From contig NZ_JAUYFA010000062.1 in NCBI RefSeq assembly GCF_030691135.1, positions 1 to 50,567 of the forward strand: a DNA stretch of 50,567 bases. Direction: 5' to 3'. A program made the position numbers and the translations under genes. Below are positions 1 to 10,724 of this stretch, piece after piece. Under the pieces are notes generated by a model, which was not told the DNA's origin, did no database searches, and saw nothing but the letters and a program-made list of their open reading frames with translations. The stretch comes from Phreatobacter sp. GTDB lineage: Bacteria; Pseudomonadota; Alphaproteobacteria; Rhizobiales; Phreatobacteraceae. Every line of letters starts with the position of its first letter. The stretch's first letter is position 1.

Positions 1-188
1 TCGCCGCCGCCGCCGGGGCACGGCTCGGCAAGGTGATCTCCATCACCGAGCGCGGCGGGCCGGTGCCGCCGCCGATGGAGCGCGCCACGTCGGCGCGTGC
101 GCTCTCGGCCGCCGCGCCGACGCCGGTTGCGACCGGCGACCAGACGTTCCGCCTGTCCGTCGCGGTGGTGTGGGAACTGGTGGACTGA
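1..188 (+). CDS. SIMPL domain (DUF541) protein, C-terminal fragment
   Basis: Only the last 61 codons are in the window (frame begins at base 3, stop TGA at 186-188), so the gene starts outside. The end reads as a lysine-valine-isoleucine strand (GKVISITE), a proline/alanine-rich linker, then FRLSVAVVWEL just before the stop. That closing beta strand is how periplasmic SIMPL/DUF541 (YggE-like) proteins end. The family is exported and its biochemical role is not well defined. The next gene is convergent and only 18 bp away, with no terminator hairpin between them. The assignment rests on a short stretch. Confidence 0.7.
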   Translation, partial: AAAAGARLGKVISITERGGPVPPPMERATSARALSAAAPTPVATGDQTFRLSVAVVWELVD

Positions 189-206
189 GGCCGGATGTGG
201 CGCGGC

Positions 207-1991
<1,785 letters not shown>

Positions 1992-2152
1992 GGTGCGCGC
2001 GACTCGCAGCGATCTTGTCGGGCCGAATAACAGGTTTCGGGGGCAAGACCAAGGCAAGCGCCCCGGCCGGCCGCCGGCCGGTGGCGAGGCAGCCGGCAAG
2101 CGAGCGAAACCGGCAGCTTGCGAGGCCCTGTCTTCGGTGCGAAGACAGCCCG

Positions 2153-2767
2153 ATGGCGACCATCGAGAACCTCTTCGTGACCCGGCTCTATCGCGGCGAG
2201 ATCGACCGCGACGACGGCCTTCTGGACGAGCTCGAACAGGCCTGCCGCTCGCTGGCGTTGGATGACGCGGCGGGCATCCGCTGGTGCCGCAAGAACGGCT
2301 ATCCCGGCTATACCAGCTACGCCTCCCTGAATGACCTGCCCTGGCGGTTCCCCGTCTTCAAGGCGCTGGCGCGCCAGCTCGACCGGCACGTCGCCGCCTT
2401 CGCCAAGGATCTCGCACTCGATCTCGGCGGGAAGAAGCTCGTCCTCGACTCGCTCTGGGTCAACGTCCTGCCGGAAGGCGGGGCGCATGCGTCCCACATC
2501 CATCCGCACAGCGTCCTGTCCGGCACGCTTTATGTGACCATGCCGAAGGGCGCCGCGGCGCTGAAGCTCGAGGATCCCCGCAGCGGCCGCATGATGGCCC
2601 ATCCGCCGCGCAAGGCCGCGGCGCCCCGCGAGTTGCAGACCTTCGTCTCGGTGGCGACCGGGCCCGGCGACGTGCTGCTCTGGGAGAGCTTCGTGCGCCA
2701 CGAGGTTCCGGTGAACCGCAGCGCCGAGGAGCGCATCTCGGTCAGCTTCAACCATCGCTGGGGCTAG
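2153..2767 (+). CDS. 2OG-Fe(II) oxygenase family protein (TIGR02466 type)
   Basis: A 204-residue protein resembling the TIGR02466 family of putative 2-oxoglutarate/Fe(II) dioxygenases. The conserved core is visible: HIHPHSVLSGTLYV followed by LEDPR, and a C-terminal VRHEVPVN plus RISVSFNHRW. The histidines in HIHPH and RHEVP and the arginine in the RISVSFN strand are the expected iron and 2-oxoglutarate ligands. The substrate is unknown. Start ATG 2153 (MATIENLF) was chosen over in-frame upstream ATGs because the homologous region begins there. Its 3' end overlaps the convergent thioesterase gene by 20 bp. Confidence 0.82.
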   Translation: MATIENLFVTRLYRGEIDRDDGLLDELEQACRSLALDDAAGIRWCRKNGYPGYTSYASLNDLPWRFPVFKALARQLDRHVAAFAKDLALDLGGKKLVLDSLWVNVLPEGGAHASHIHPHSVLSGTLYVTMPKGAAALKLEDPRSGRMMAHPPRKAAAPRELQTFVSVATGPGDVLLWESFVRHEVPVNRSAEERISVSFNHRWG

Positions 2768-3179
2768 CGCCGTCGGCCTCAGGCGACGGGACAGGCCGCG
2801 GACGGCCATCCTCGTCGATGGCGACGAAGGCGAAAGTCGCCTCCGTCACCCTCTCCCGCTCCGTCGTGCGGAAACGCTGCGCCCAGGCCTCGACATGGAT
2901 CTTCATCGAGGTCCGGCCGACATGAAACACCTCGGTGTAGACTTCCAGCACGTCCCCCACCCGCACCGGGCGGATGAAGGTCATGGCCTCGACGGCGATC
3001 GTCACCACGCGCCCCTGCGCGCGCTCGACGCCGGCGATGCCGCCGGCCTGGTCCATCCGCGCCATCACCCAGCCGCCGAAAATGTCGCCATTGGCGTTGG
3101 TGTCCGCCGGCATCGCGCTGATGCGCACCGTCATCTGGCCACGCGGGGCGGCGTCGATCGAGCGGATAGGACGAGGCAT
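2748..3179 (-). CDS. Acyl-CoA thioesterase, hotdog fold (YciA-like)
   Basis: A 143-residue single hotdog-domain thioesterase that would hydrolyse acyl-CoA to free acid and CoA. The family hallmark NANGDIFGGWVMARMD (about residues 26-41) contains the catalytic aspartate region, followed by the long helix with DQAGGIAG. The central strands VTIAVEAMTFIRPV and GDVLEVYTEV also match. Start ATG 3179 (MPRPIRS); the ORF is open further upstream, but that part is non-coding. It overlaps the preceding convergent gene by 20 bp. A proline-rich 20-residue tail follows the domain. Chain-length preference cannot be read from sequence. Confidence 0.88.
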   Translation of the reverse strand: MPRPIRSIDAAPRGQMTVRISAMPADTNANGDIFGGWVMARMDQAGGIAGVERAQGRVVTIAVEAMTFIRPVRVGDVLEVYTEVFHVGRTSMKIHVEAWAQRFRTTERERVTEATFAFVAIDEDGRPRPVPSPEADGASPSDG

Positions 3180-3542
3180 GGGTGATTCCGTCTCGCGTGC
3201 GAAAAACCAATTGAGCCAGCCTTCGCCGGGTGGCACAACAGGCTCGCGTCCGATCGGCGCAACCGCCGGATGCATGGCGACCCCAGGGGCGCGGCTCAAA
3301 GGAAAGCCGAGCAAATCCATTGTTCTGATCGAATGGCGGCCTGCCCGGGAGGCTGCGGCAAAGTTCCTTGTTGCAATTGCCCGCCGAACGGCGTATCTCA
3401 TGGCGACGTTTCGGCCGTTCTTTTTTGGCCCCGCGCCGGTAAATCGGCGCACCGCTGACAAAAACTCTTCGAAAACGTGACCCGAACTACTCGTGCGTGA
3501 CGCGAGTCGTCGATCTCTGCTCGCTTCGCGAAAGGATACCCC
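3180..3542. other. Intergenic region with the cspA leader
   Basis: 363 bp between the divergent thioesterase and cspA genes. I see no plausible gene; the frames that cross it have poor codon use. It must hold both divergent promoters, and part of it is probably the long 5' leader typical of cold-shock genes. The bases before the cspA start are AT-richer than the surroundings. No confident -35/-10 pair could be assigned. Confidence 0.4.
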
Positions 3543-3755
3543 ATGCAGACCGGAACCGTGAAATGGTTCAACTCCCAGAAGGGCTTCGGCTTCATTCAGC
3601 CGGACGGTGGCGGCACTGACGTGTTCGTCCACATCAGCGCCGTCGAGCGCGCTGGCCTCTACGGCCTCAACGAAGGCCAGAAGATTTCCTTCGAAGTCGT
3701 CGCCGACCGCCGCTCGGGCAAGTCGTCGGCCGACAACCTGAAGGCTGTCGACTGA
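3543..3755 (+). CDS. cspA: Cold-shock protein, CspA family
   Basis: A complete 70-residue cold-shock domain, an OB-fold that binds single-stranded RNA/DNA and melts RNA secondary structure. RNP1 (KGFGFIQ, residues 14-20) and RNP2 (VFVHIS, about 28-33) are both intact. The length is normal for the family. AAAGGA at 3531-3536 gives a good ribosome binding site six bases before the ATG. It is followed by two hairpins (3775-3801, and 3868-3902, the latter terminator-like), then by a small unknown gene and rpsU on the same strand. Many alphaproteobacteria carry several csp paralogues, so the symbol is generic. Confidence 0.95.
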   Translation: MQTGTVKWFNSQKGFGFIQPDGGGTDVFVHISAVERAGLYGLNEGQKISFEVVADRRSGKSSADNLKAVD

Positions 3756-3867
3756 TTTCTCGCATCGCTCCTGCGCGTCGCCGTGGATGTATCGGCGACG
3801 CTTCGGAGCACGGATCGACACGCGGGCGCCATGGCTCCCGGCAGATCCAGTTGACTGCCTGAAAATT

Positions 3868-3913
3868 CGGAGCCGCACCGTTCCCCGGATCGCGCGGCTC
3901 CGTTCGCATTTCT
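3868..3913 (+). terminator. Probable terminator of cspA
   Basis: A perfect 9-bp stem (CGGAGCCGC 3868-3876 with GCGGCTCCG 3894-3902), a 17-base loop, then the T-rich TTCGCATTTCTT. A second hairpin (GCGTCGCC/GGCGACGC, 3775-3801) lies closer to the stop but has no T tract. The T stretch is interrupted, so termination may be partial. Confidence 0.45.
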
Positions 3914-3956
3914 TGGCCGGTGTTTACAGCGGCTTCGCGGCGATCGAGGACGAGTG

Positions 3957-4202
3957 ATGAATTCCGAACGCGCGAGGCTCTTCATGTTCCGGTCGGGGAG
4001 CAACGAGAAGCTCTACGGCTTCGCTTCCGACCATACGGGCGGCAAGCTGCCTGACAAATTCGCCCCGTGGACCAGCATCGGCGTGATCCGCGGTGACCAG
4101 AAACCACCCCATGGCCTGAAGCGCGAAGCCATCGAGAACGGCATTGCCGAATTCGGCTTCCAGCTTTGGCGCAAGAAGGATGCTCCGGCCAAGACGGCCT
4201 GA
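3957..4202 (+). CDS. Small conserved unknown protein between cspA and rpsU
   Basis: An 81-residue soluble protein with no domain I recognise. It reads as a compact fold: [13 protein letters not shown], then [24 protein letters not shown] and a C-terminal [14 protein letters not shown] chose ATG 3957, six bases after GAGGA (3946-3950); a GTG three bases upstream is the alternative. The codon use is like that of neighbouring genes. It lies 34 bp before rpsU on the same strand and may be co-transcribed with it. The position between a cold-shock and a ribosomal protein gene suggests a translation or RNA link, but that is inference only. Confidence 0.7.
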   Translation: MNSERARLFMFRSGSNEKLYGFASDHTGGKLPDKFAPWTSIGVIRGDQKPPHGLKREAIENGIAEFGFQLWRKKDAPAKTA

Positions 4203-4236
4203 GCCCTTTCAACCAACGACCCGACCGGGAGAAGAC

Positions 4237-4542
4237 ATGCAGGTTCTCGTCCGCGACAACAATGTCGATCAGGCTTTGCGCGTGCTGAAGAAGAAGATGC
4301 AGCGCGAGGGCATTTTCCGCGAAATGAAGCAGCGGAAATCGTTCGAGAAGCCGTCGGAGCGGAAGAACCGCGAGAAGGCCGAGGCCATCCGTCGTGCCCG
4401 CAAGGCCGCCCGCAAGCAGGCCCAGCGCGACGGCCTCATTGCCGCCCCCAAGCCGAAGCCGCGTCCCGACCGCAAGCCGAAGTTCGGCGCCGGCCCGGGT
4501 CCGCTGGCAGCACCGCCGGCTGCCGATACCGGCACGCGCTGA
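4237..4542 (+). CDS. rpsU: 30S ribosomal protein S21
   Basis: 101 residues. The first 70 are a standard bS21: [20 protein letters not shown], then the very basic helical segment [22 protein letters not shown] 30-residue proline/lysine/alanine tail follows ([13 protein letters not shown]...), a common alphaproteobacterial extension. GGGAGAAG lies immediately upstream of ATG 4237. In enterobacteria rpsU precedes dnaG and rpoD; here those two genes are 4 kb away on the other strand, so the macromolecular synthesis operon is split. A strong terminator follows at 4576. Confidence 0.95.
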   Translation: MQVLVRDNNVDQALRVLKKKMQREGIFREMKQRKSFEKPSERKNREKAEAIRRARKAARKQAQRDGLIAAPKPKPRPDRKPKFGAGPGPLAAPPAADTGTR

Positions 4543-4575
4543 CACACATCGGGTCTTCGGACCACCTGTCACGAC

Positions 4576-4600
4576 AAAGGGCCCTCACGGGCCCTTTTTT
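4576..4600 (+). terminator. Rho-independent terminator of rpsU
   Basis: A perfect 9-bp stem AAAGGGCCC (4576-4584) / GGGCCCTTT (4589-4597) with a TCAC tetraloop, running into a T6 tract. It lies 33 bp after the rpsU stop and also faces the end of the convergent hlyU gene, where it could act weakly. Confidence 0.88.
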
Positions 4601-4633
4601 GTTTTCGCGGCGTTCAAGTGCCTCGCAGGCGGA

Positions 4634-4927
4634 TCAGCCGAACAGACGCTCTCCGCGCTCGTCGACGATCTGCCGGCCCTTGGCGATCGAGAAGGTCACG
4701 GCATCGTCCAGCGAGGCGTGCCGGTCGGCGCGGATGAACTTGTGCTCCTTCACCTCCCCATCGACCGTCTTGGTGATGGTGCCGGCCGTCTGGAACTGGC
4801 CCTCGTTGCGGAACGGGGCGGCCGTGATGGAGAAGCCCTTGTGCTCGACGGCGGGCGCGCTCGCCGCGACTTCGGCTTCCGCGGCGTCGGTCTTGCCCCA
4901 ACCGAACAGTGACTTGAGAAAGGACAT
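4634..4927 (-). CDS. HlyU family regulator-like protein
   Basis: 97 residues of the PF10115 HlyU family. The N-terminus MSFLKSLFGWGK, the segment EHKGFSITAAPFRNEGQFQTAG and the end HKFIRADRHASLDDAVTFSIAKGRQIVDERG all match the family. The founding name comes from a Vibrio haemolysin activator. The alphaproteobacterial members are small cytosolic proteins lacking a clear DNA-binding domain, and their function is not established. It sits alone, convergent with rpsU. The start ATG 4927 has only a weak upstream ribosome site. Confidence 0.85.
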   Translation of the reverse strand: MSFLKSLFGWGKTDAAEAEVAASAPAVEHKGFSITAAPFRNEGQFQTAGTITKTVDGEVKEHKFIRADRHASLDDAVTFSIAKGRQIVDERGERLFG

Positions 4928-5037
4928 GGATCATCTCGCGTGTCTGGGCCTCGTCGCCCGCCCCTCTTGATACCGCGTCTGCGGCGGCGGGGAAACGGCC
5001 CGCCCGGAGGGTGAAGGCAAGGCCCCCGCGACATCGT

Positions 5038-5062
5038 GGAACATTCGCACGGGCTGCCGGTT
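5038..5062 (+). promoter_or_regulatory. Possible EcfG-type stress promoter
   Basis: GGAAC (5038-5042) followed after 16 bases by GGTT (5059-5062), one mismatch from the EcfG general-stress consensus GGAAC-N16/17-CGTT. It lies 100 bp upstream of the secreted SH3 protein. A match of this length in a single place is weak evidence. Confidence 0.25.
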
Positions 5063-5162
5063 CATGACGGGTTCATGGCCCCCTGAGCAGGGTGCATCAG
5101 CGTTTTGAAGCTCATCCACGCATGGCCGCAGCGAAGCGCCGCGTGAGAAAGGTACCGCCACC

Positions 5163-5864
5163 ATGGCTTTCGACTTGAGACGGTTCCTGCCACTGGCCGG
5201 ATCGCTCGTCATCTCCACCTTCTTTGCCGGCGCGGCCCTGGCGCAGGACGCCGTCACCACCGGCGACGTCAACATGCGGGCAGGTCCGGGCACGCAGTTC
5301 GAGCGCCTGGCCACCCTGCCCGCCGGCACCGGCGTCGACATCGCGGGCTGCTCCGGCAGCTGGTGCCGCGTCGTCCATCGCGGCATCACCGGCTTCGTCT
5401 CGCGGAGCTTCCTCGACGAGGACGGCGTCGTTGCCGCACCGCGCCGACGCTATGTCGAGCCGCCGCTCTATGCCGCGCCGCGCGTCTATGTCGAACCGCC
5501 CTTCTACGTCGATCCGCCCTATTACCCGTCCTACCGGCCCGGCTGGCGCCCGTCCTATCGCTATGACCGACCGGGCTTTGGTCCGCGCCCGGGTTGGGGC
5601 GGCGGTGGCCGTCCCGGCTGGAGTGGCGGCGGCGGACGTCCTGGTCCTGGTCCCGGCTGGAGCGGCGGTGGCGGTGGTCGTCCCGGCCCCGGTCCCGGCT
5701 GGAGCGGCGGTGGTCGTCCCGGCCCCGGCATGGGCGGGGGTGGCGGTCGTCCTCCCGGTCCGGGCATGGGCGGCGGCGGTGGTCGTCCTCCGACGGCCCA
5801 GCCCGGTCAGCGTCCTCCCGGCATGGTCCCCGGATTTACCGGCGCCCGTCCCGATCGCAGTTGA
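5163..5864 (+). CDS. Secreted SH3-domain protein with a Gly/Pro-rich tail
   Basis: 233 residues. A Sec signal peptide (about 1-28, ending AALAQ) is followed by a bacterial SH3 (SH3_3) domain at about 30-90 with the typical GDVNMRAGPGTQFERLATLPAGTGVDI pattern, here split across two strands, and CSGSWCRVVHRGITGFVSRSFL. A tyrosine/proline-rich linker (YVEPPLY, YVEPPFY, YVDPPYY) comes next. The last 110 residues are low-complexity repeats of GWSGGGGRPGPGP. The protein is probably periplasmic and bound to cell wall or envelope. SH3_3 domains bind peptidoglycan in some proteins, but no enzyme domain is attached here. Tail length is likely to vary between strains. Confidence 0.85.
   Translation: MAFDLRRFLPLAGSLVISTFFAGAALAQDAVTTGDVNMRAGPGTQFERLATLPAGTGVDIAGCSGSWCRVVHRGITGFVSRSFLDEDGVVAAPRRRYVEPPLYAAPRVYVEPPFYVDPPYYPSYRPGWRPSYRYDRPGFGPRPGWGGGGRPGWSGGGGRPGPGPGWSGGGGGRPGPGPGWSGGGRPGPGMGGGGGRPPGPGMGGGGGRPPTAQPGQRPPGMVPGFTGARPDRS
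5590..5795 (+). repeat. In-frame Gly/Arg/Pro tandem repeats
   Basis: Imperfect tandem units encode GWSGGGGRPGPGP-like and GMGGGGGRPPGP-like blocks at the 3' end of the SH3 gene. At least three copies of the first unit and two of the second are present. Unit sequences differ slightly, so this is an old coding repeat and not an assembly artefact. It is not a CRISPR: there are no unique spacers. Confidence 0.8.
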
Positions 5865-5885
5865 GCCGAAGCGGAATCAACCGTG

Positions 5886-5918
5886 ACGACGGCGGGGCCA
5901 GCACCCGCCGTTCGTCGT
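5886..5918. terminator. Hairpin between convergent genes
   Basis: An 11-bp stem (ACGACGGCGGG with CCCGCCG-T-TCGT, one bulged T) lies between the convergent SH3 and LysE-family genes. It has no clear T tract on either side, so a bidirectional terminator role is tentative. Confidence 0.35.
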
Positions 5919-5935
5919 GAAATCCGGCAGCGCGC

Positions 5936-6547
5936 TCACTTCTCCTGCAGCGCGAGCCGCGCCCCGAGCGCCACGAAGGCGCCCGCGAAGATCCGCCGCA
6001 TCCAGGCCATCACGGCCGGCCGCGAGATGACCCTGTCGCGCATGGCGGCGGCGAAAAGGCCGTAGACGGCGAAGACCACGAAGGTCATCGCCATGAACAC
6101 CGCCGAGAGCTCCAGCATGCGCGCAAGCGGCGCCGGTTCGCCCACCGCGATGAACTGTGGCAGGAAGGCGACGAAGAAGATCGACAGCTTGGGGTTCAGC
6201 ACGTTGATGGCGATGCCATCGACGATGACGCGCCACGACGAGCGTGCGTCAGGCCCCTCCTCGACCTTCAGCGCGCCGTCGTCGCGCAGGGTCTGCCAGG
6301 CCATCCAGAGGAGATAGGCGACGCCGGCATATTTCACGAGATTGTAGGCGAGCGCGCTGGTGTGCAGCAGCGCAGCGAGGCCCATCATCGCGGCGAGGAG
6401 ATGCGGCACGATGCCGAGCGTGCAGGCGAAGGCGGCGAGCACGCTGGCCCGGCTGCCGCGCGAGAGGCCGGCGGCGAGCGTGTAGATGACGCCGGTGCCG
6501 GGCGACGCCACGATGATCAGGGTGGTCAGCAGGAATTCGGGCGTCAT
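5936..6547 (-). CDS. LysE/RhtB family amino-acid exporter
   Basis: 203 residues, six hydrophobic segments and the family's N-terminal fingerprint: MTPEFLLTTLIIVASPGTGVIYTLAAGL is split over the first helix and loop (SPGTGVIY). The central VLNPKLSIFFVAFLPQF also fits the family's NPK motif. It would export a small amino acid or derivative across the inner membrane. The gene is divergent from the arsR-SRPBCC operon, sharing a 120-bp intergenic region that contains the ArsR operator, so it could also be under that repressor. The substrate cannot be predicted. Confidence 0.9.
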   Translation of the reverse strand: MTPEFLLTTLIIVASPGTGVIYTLAAGLSRGSRASVLAAFACTLGIVPHLLAAMMGLAALLHTSALAYNLVKYAGVAYLLWMAWQTLRDDGALKVEEGPDARSSWRVIVDGIAINVLNPKLSIFFVAFLPQFIAVGEPAPLARMLELSAVFMAMTFVVFAVYGLFAAAMRDRVISRPAVMAWMRRIFAGAFVALGARLALQEK

Positions 6548-6623
6548 GGAAAGGCTCCGCAGGCTCGGTCACATCAGACCTCAGACATCCGAGCCTGACA
6601 AGCGGCCCCACTGCAGATCGAAC

Positions 6624-6643
6624 ACTTAGGCATTGACCTAAGT
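6624..6643 (+). promoter_or_regulatory. Probable ArsR-family operator
   Basis: A perfect inverted repeat ACTTAGG-CATTGA-CCTAAGT, 25 bp upstream of the arsR-like start. It overlaps a TTGACC hexamer (6633-6638) that could be the -35 box, so bound repressor would block polymerase. The arm sequence is of the kind used by ArsR regulators paired with SRPBCC proteins. Confidence 0.65.
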
Positions 6644-6667
6644 TTTATCCGGCCTTAGCCTTCCCCC

Positions 6668-7054
6668 ATGAACGCCGCACCCGCCCACCTCGACGACACG
6701 TTCCGCGCCCTCGCCGACCCGACACGCCGCGCGGTGGTCGAGGCGCTCGGCCGCGGGCCCGCCTCGGTGAGCGACCTCGCCCGCCCCTTCTCCATGGCCT
6801 TGCCGAGCTTCCTCCAGCACCTGAAGCTGCTCGAGGAGTGCGGCCTCGTCGCCACCGAGAAGACCGGGCGCGTCCGCATCTGCCGGCTGAGGCAGGAACC
6901 CTTCGCCGCGGCGGAGCATTGGCTAGAAGAGCAGCGCAGCTTCTGGACGCGCCGCCTCGACCGTCTCGACGCCATGCTCGCCACGATGAAGGACGAGGCG
7001 GGCGACGCGCCCGACCCCTCCCCCCGAGAAGCAGCCCACAAGGACACGCCATGA
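6668..7054 (+). CDS. ArsR family winged-helix repressor
   Basis: 128 residues with a winged helix-turn-helix at about 8-90: LADPTRRAVVEAL, then the recognition helix region PSFLQHLKLLEECGLVATEKTGRVR. There are no clustered metal-binding cysteines, which separates it from metal-sensing ArsR and places it in the group that partners with SRPBCC/AHSA1 proteins. The stop overlaps the start of the SRPBCC gene (ATGA), implying translational coupling. It probably represses its own operon through the palindrome at 6624-6643. The inducing ligand is unknown. Confidence 0.92.
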   Translation: MNAAPAHLDDTFRALADPTRRAVVEALGRGPASVSDLARPFSMALPSFLQHLKLLEECGLVATEKTGRVRICRLRQEPFAAAEHWLEEQRSFWTRRLDRLDAMLATMKDEAGDAPDPSPREAAHKDTP

Positions 7055-7533
7055 CGACAGAGCCCTACTCCGTCTTCGACCCCGCCCTCGACCTGGAGCT
7101 CCGCCGCGAAGTGGACGTGCCGCCGCATCTCGTCTGGCGCGCCTGGACCGAGCCGGCGCTGCTGATGAAATGGTTCACGCCCGCGCCCTGGCGCACCACC
7201 GCCTGCGAGCTCGACCTGCGCCCAGGTGGCGGGTTCCGCACGGTGATGGAGGGACCGAACGGGGAGAAGCACGACAACGCCGGCTGTGTACTCCACGTGA
7301 TCCCGGAGAGGCTGTTCGTCTTCACCGACGCGCTCGGGCCCGGCTTCCGCCCCACCGGGAGCGCCTTCATGACCGGCGTGATCGCGATCGAGGCGACGGC
7401 GAGGGGTACGCTCTACACCGCCCGCGCCCTGCACAAGGACCCGGAAGCCAGGCAGCAGCACGAGGCGATGGGCTTCCACGCGGGCTGGGGCACGGCTCTC
7501 GACCAGTTGGTGGCGCTGGTGAAGGCGATGTGA
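7051..7533 (+). CDS. SRPBCC / AHSA1-domain protein
   Basis: 160 residues, one START-like helix-grip domain. Family marks are LRREVDVPPHLVWRAWTEPALLMKWF near the N-terminus (split by a short loop), LRPGGGFRTVMEGPNG in the middle, and a long C-terminal helix GFHAGWGTALDQLVAL. Such proteins have a deep hydrophobic cavity and bind small hydrophobic ligands or act as activators of Hsp90-like ATPases in eukaryotes. In bacteria the ArsR-SRPBCC pair is common but its ligand is mostly unknown. The start codon overlaps the upstream stop. Confidence 0.92.
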   Translation: MTTEPYSVFDPALDLELRREVDVPPHLVWRAWTEPALLMKWFTPAPWRTTACELDLRPGGGFRTVMEGPNGEKHDNAGCVLHVIPERLFVFTDALGPGFRPTGSAFMTGVIAIEATARGTLYTARALHKDPEARQQHEAMGFHAGWGTALDQLVALVKAM

Positions 7534-7537
7534 GGGA

Positions 7538-7972
7538 TCAGCGTGCCGCGAGGAGATCGGCGATCCGCGGGTCGTCGTACCAGATGACGTCAACCACCAC
7601 GAAGGCGCTCTGGGCGATCCATGTGCCGATGACCTCCCCGCGCGACAGCCCGGTGGCGACGAAGCCCTTCACCTTCTCCAGCCTCGGTTCCGCATCGATC
7701 ACCATGAAGCCGATGGTTTCGCTGCGCCGGAACAGCAGGCTGACCAGCGCGCGGTCGTCAGCCGTGGTGCCATCGCCCCAAGCGCCGAGGAGGAGGTCAA
7801 TGTTGGCGTCATGGTCCGGGCGGTCAACGGTCCAATGACAGTAGTAGGGCACGATGCTGCCGGCACGATCATAGACCTCACCCCAGATCGTGCGGGACAG
7901 CTTCCCACAACACGGACAGTCGAACGTCGACTCTCCGGCCGTGACCGCACGAATCCTGTCGGGCTGCTCCAT
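7538..7972 (-). CDS. Unknown protein with an N-terminal CPCC motif
   Basis: 144 residues, not assigned to a family. Near the N-terminus is FDCPCCGKL, and about 25 residues further YYCHWT; together they could form a small zinc ribbon. The rest is a soluble alpha/beta domain rich in acidic residues (DDRALVSLLFRRSETIGFMVID). ATG 7972 has GAGG five bases upstream; a TTG at 7996 is less likely. The gene is convergent with the SRPBCC gene (4-bp gap). Codon use is slightly less GC-rich at places than in neighbours, for example GTCAACGGTCCA. Confidence 0.6.
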   Translation of the reverse strand: MEQPDRIRAVTAGESTFDCPCCGKLSRTIWGEVYDRAGSIVPYYCHWTVDRPDHDANIDLLLGAWGDGTTADDRALVSLLFRRSETIGFMVIDAEPRLEKVKGFVATGLSRGEVIGTWIAQSAFVVVDVIWYDDPRIADLLAAR

Positions 7973-8060
7973 GGGAACCTCGTGAACGACGCGCAACCAT
8001 TTCGCGCGTATCCTGGTTCTTGTGCAACCTCCGGGTGAATACCGATGGACCCGGTTGCCC

Positions 8061-8426
8061 TCACCGCTTCCGCTCGTCGTCGTCCGTGTCGGCGTGGAAC
8101 ACGTGAAGCACGTGCTGGACGATGGGCGAGAGCACCACGCCCGTCGCCAGTACGATCACCAGCCCGGAAAAGATGGCGTAGGTGCCGGCAAAGAGCTTGC
8201 CCCCGTCGGTCTTGAGCTCGGTGACCGGTCCCATGCCGGAGAGGATCATCGCGGCATTGAGGTAGGAATCGCGCCAGCCCATGCCTTCGAAGCCGGAATA
8301 GCCGGCCATGCCGACGGTGAGGCCGGCGAGCATCAGGCAGAACCAGATGGCGATGGAGCGGGCGAGCCGGCCCCACAGGGGGGGATTCCTTCGGAACGTG
8401 GAAAAGGGAGCGTGAACGGCGGCCAT
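8061..8426 (-). CDS. Small membrane protein with ion-channel-like two-helix layout
   Basis: 121 residues. Two strong transmembrane helices at about 26-45 and 79-102 flank a loop with a short hydrophobic segment SYLNAAMILSGMGPV. The TM-pore-loop-TM layout resembles a two-TM potassium-channel module, but the selectivity filter TVGYG is absent; GMGPV stands in its place. The C-terminus is charged and cytosolic (HADTDDDERKR). I cannot assign a function. It sits 75 bp downstream of rpoD on the same strand. Confidence 0.65.
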   Translation of the reverse strand: MAAVHAPFSTFRRNPPLWGRLARSIAIWFCLMLAGLTVGMAGYSGFEGMGWRDSYLNAAMILSGMGPVTELKTDGGKLFAGTYAIFSGLVIVLATGVVLSPIVQHVLHVFHADTDDDERKR

Positions 8427-8500
8427 CGGTGCCGCCGTGCTGGTCTCTGGTCCTCGCGCCCTCCGTCATCGCGCTGTACCTCGTGACGGAGACCTTGCCG

Positions 8501-10498
<1,998 letters not shown>

Positions 10499-10724
10499 CT
10501 AGACCGTCCATCCCTCACGAGCCGCAAGCGGCCCGCATGACGCGCCAGTGACGGGTTCAAGGCCCGCCTCAACGCAAAAAGAGGGGCTGCGCTCGCTCTT
10601 CAGCGCGCCCCCGTCACATCTGACATCACCGCCCTAAGGCCCACGTCGTTAAGACATGGTGAACCATGGCAAGCCGCCCCGTCTGCCCTGTGCGGTCGTG
10701 ACACGTCCGTTTTGCCGACACAAG

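Noticed and set aside
5590-5795. Possible CRISPR or satellite from the repeated GGTCGTCC-type units
   Set aside because: The units are in frame, encode Gly/Arg/Pro repeats, and there are no unique spacers of constant length.
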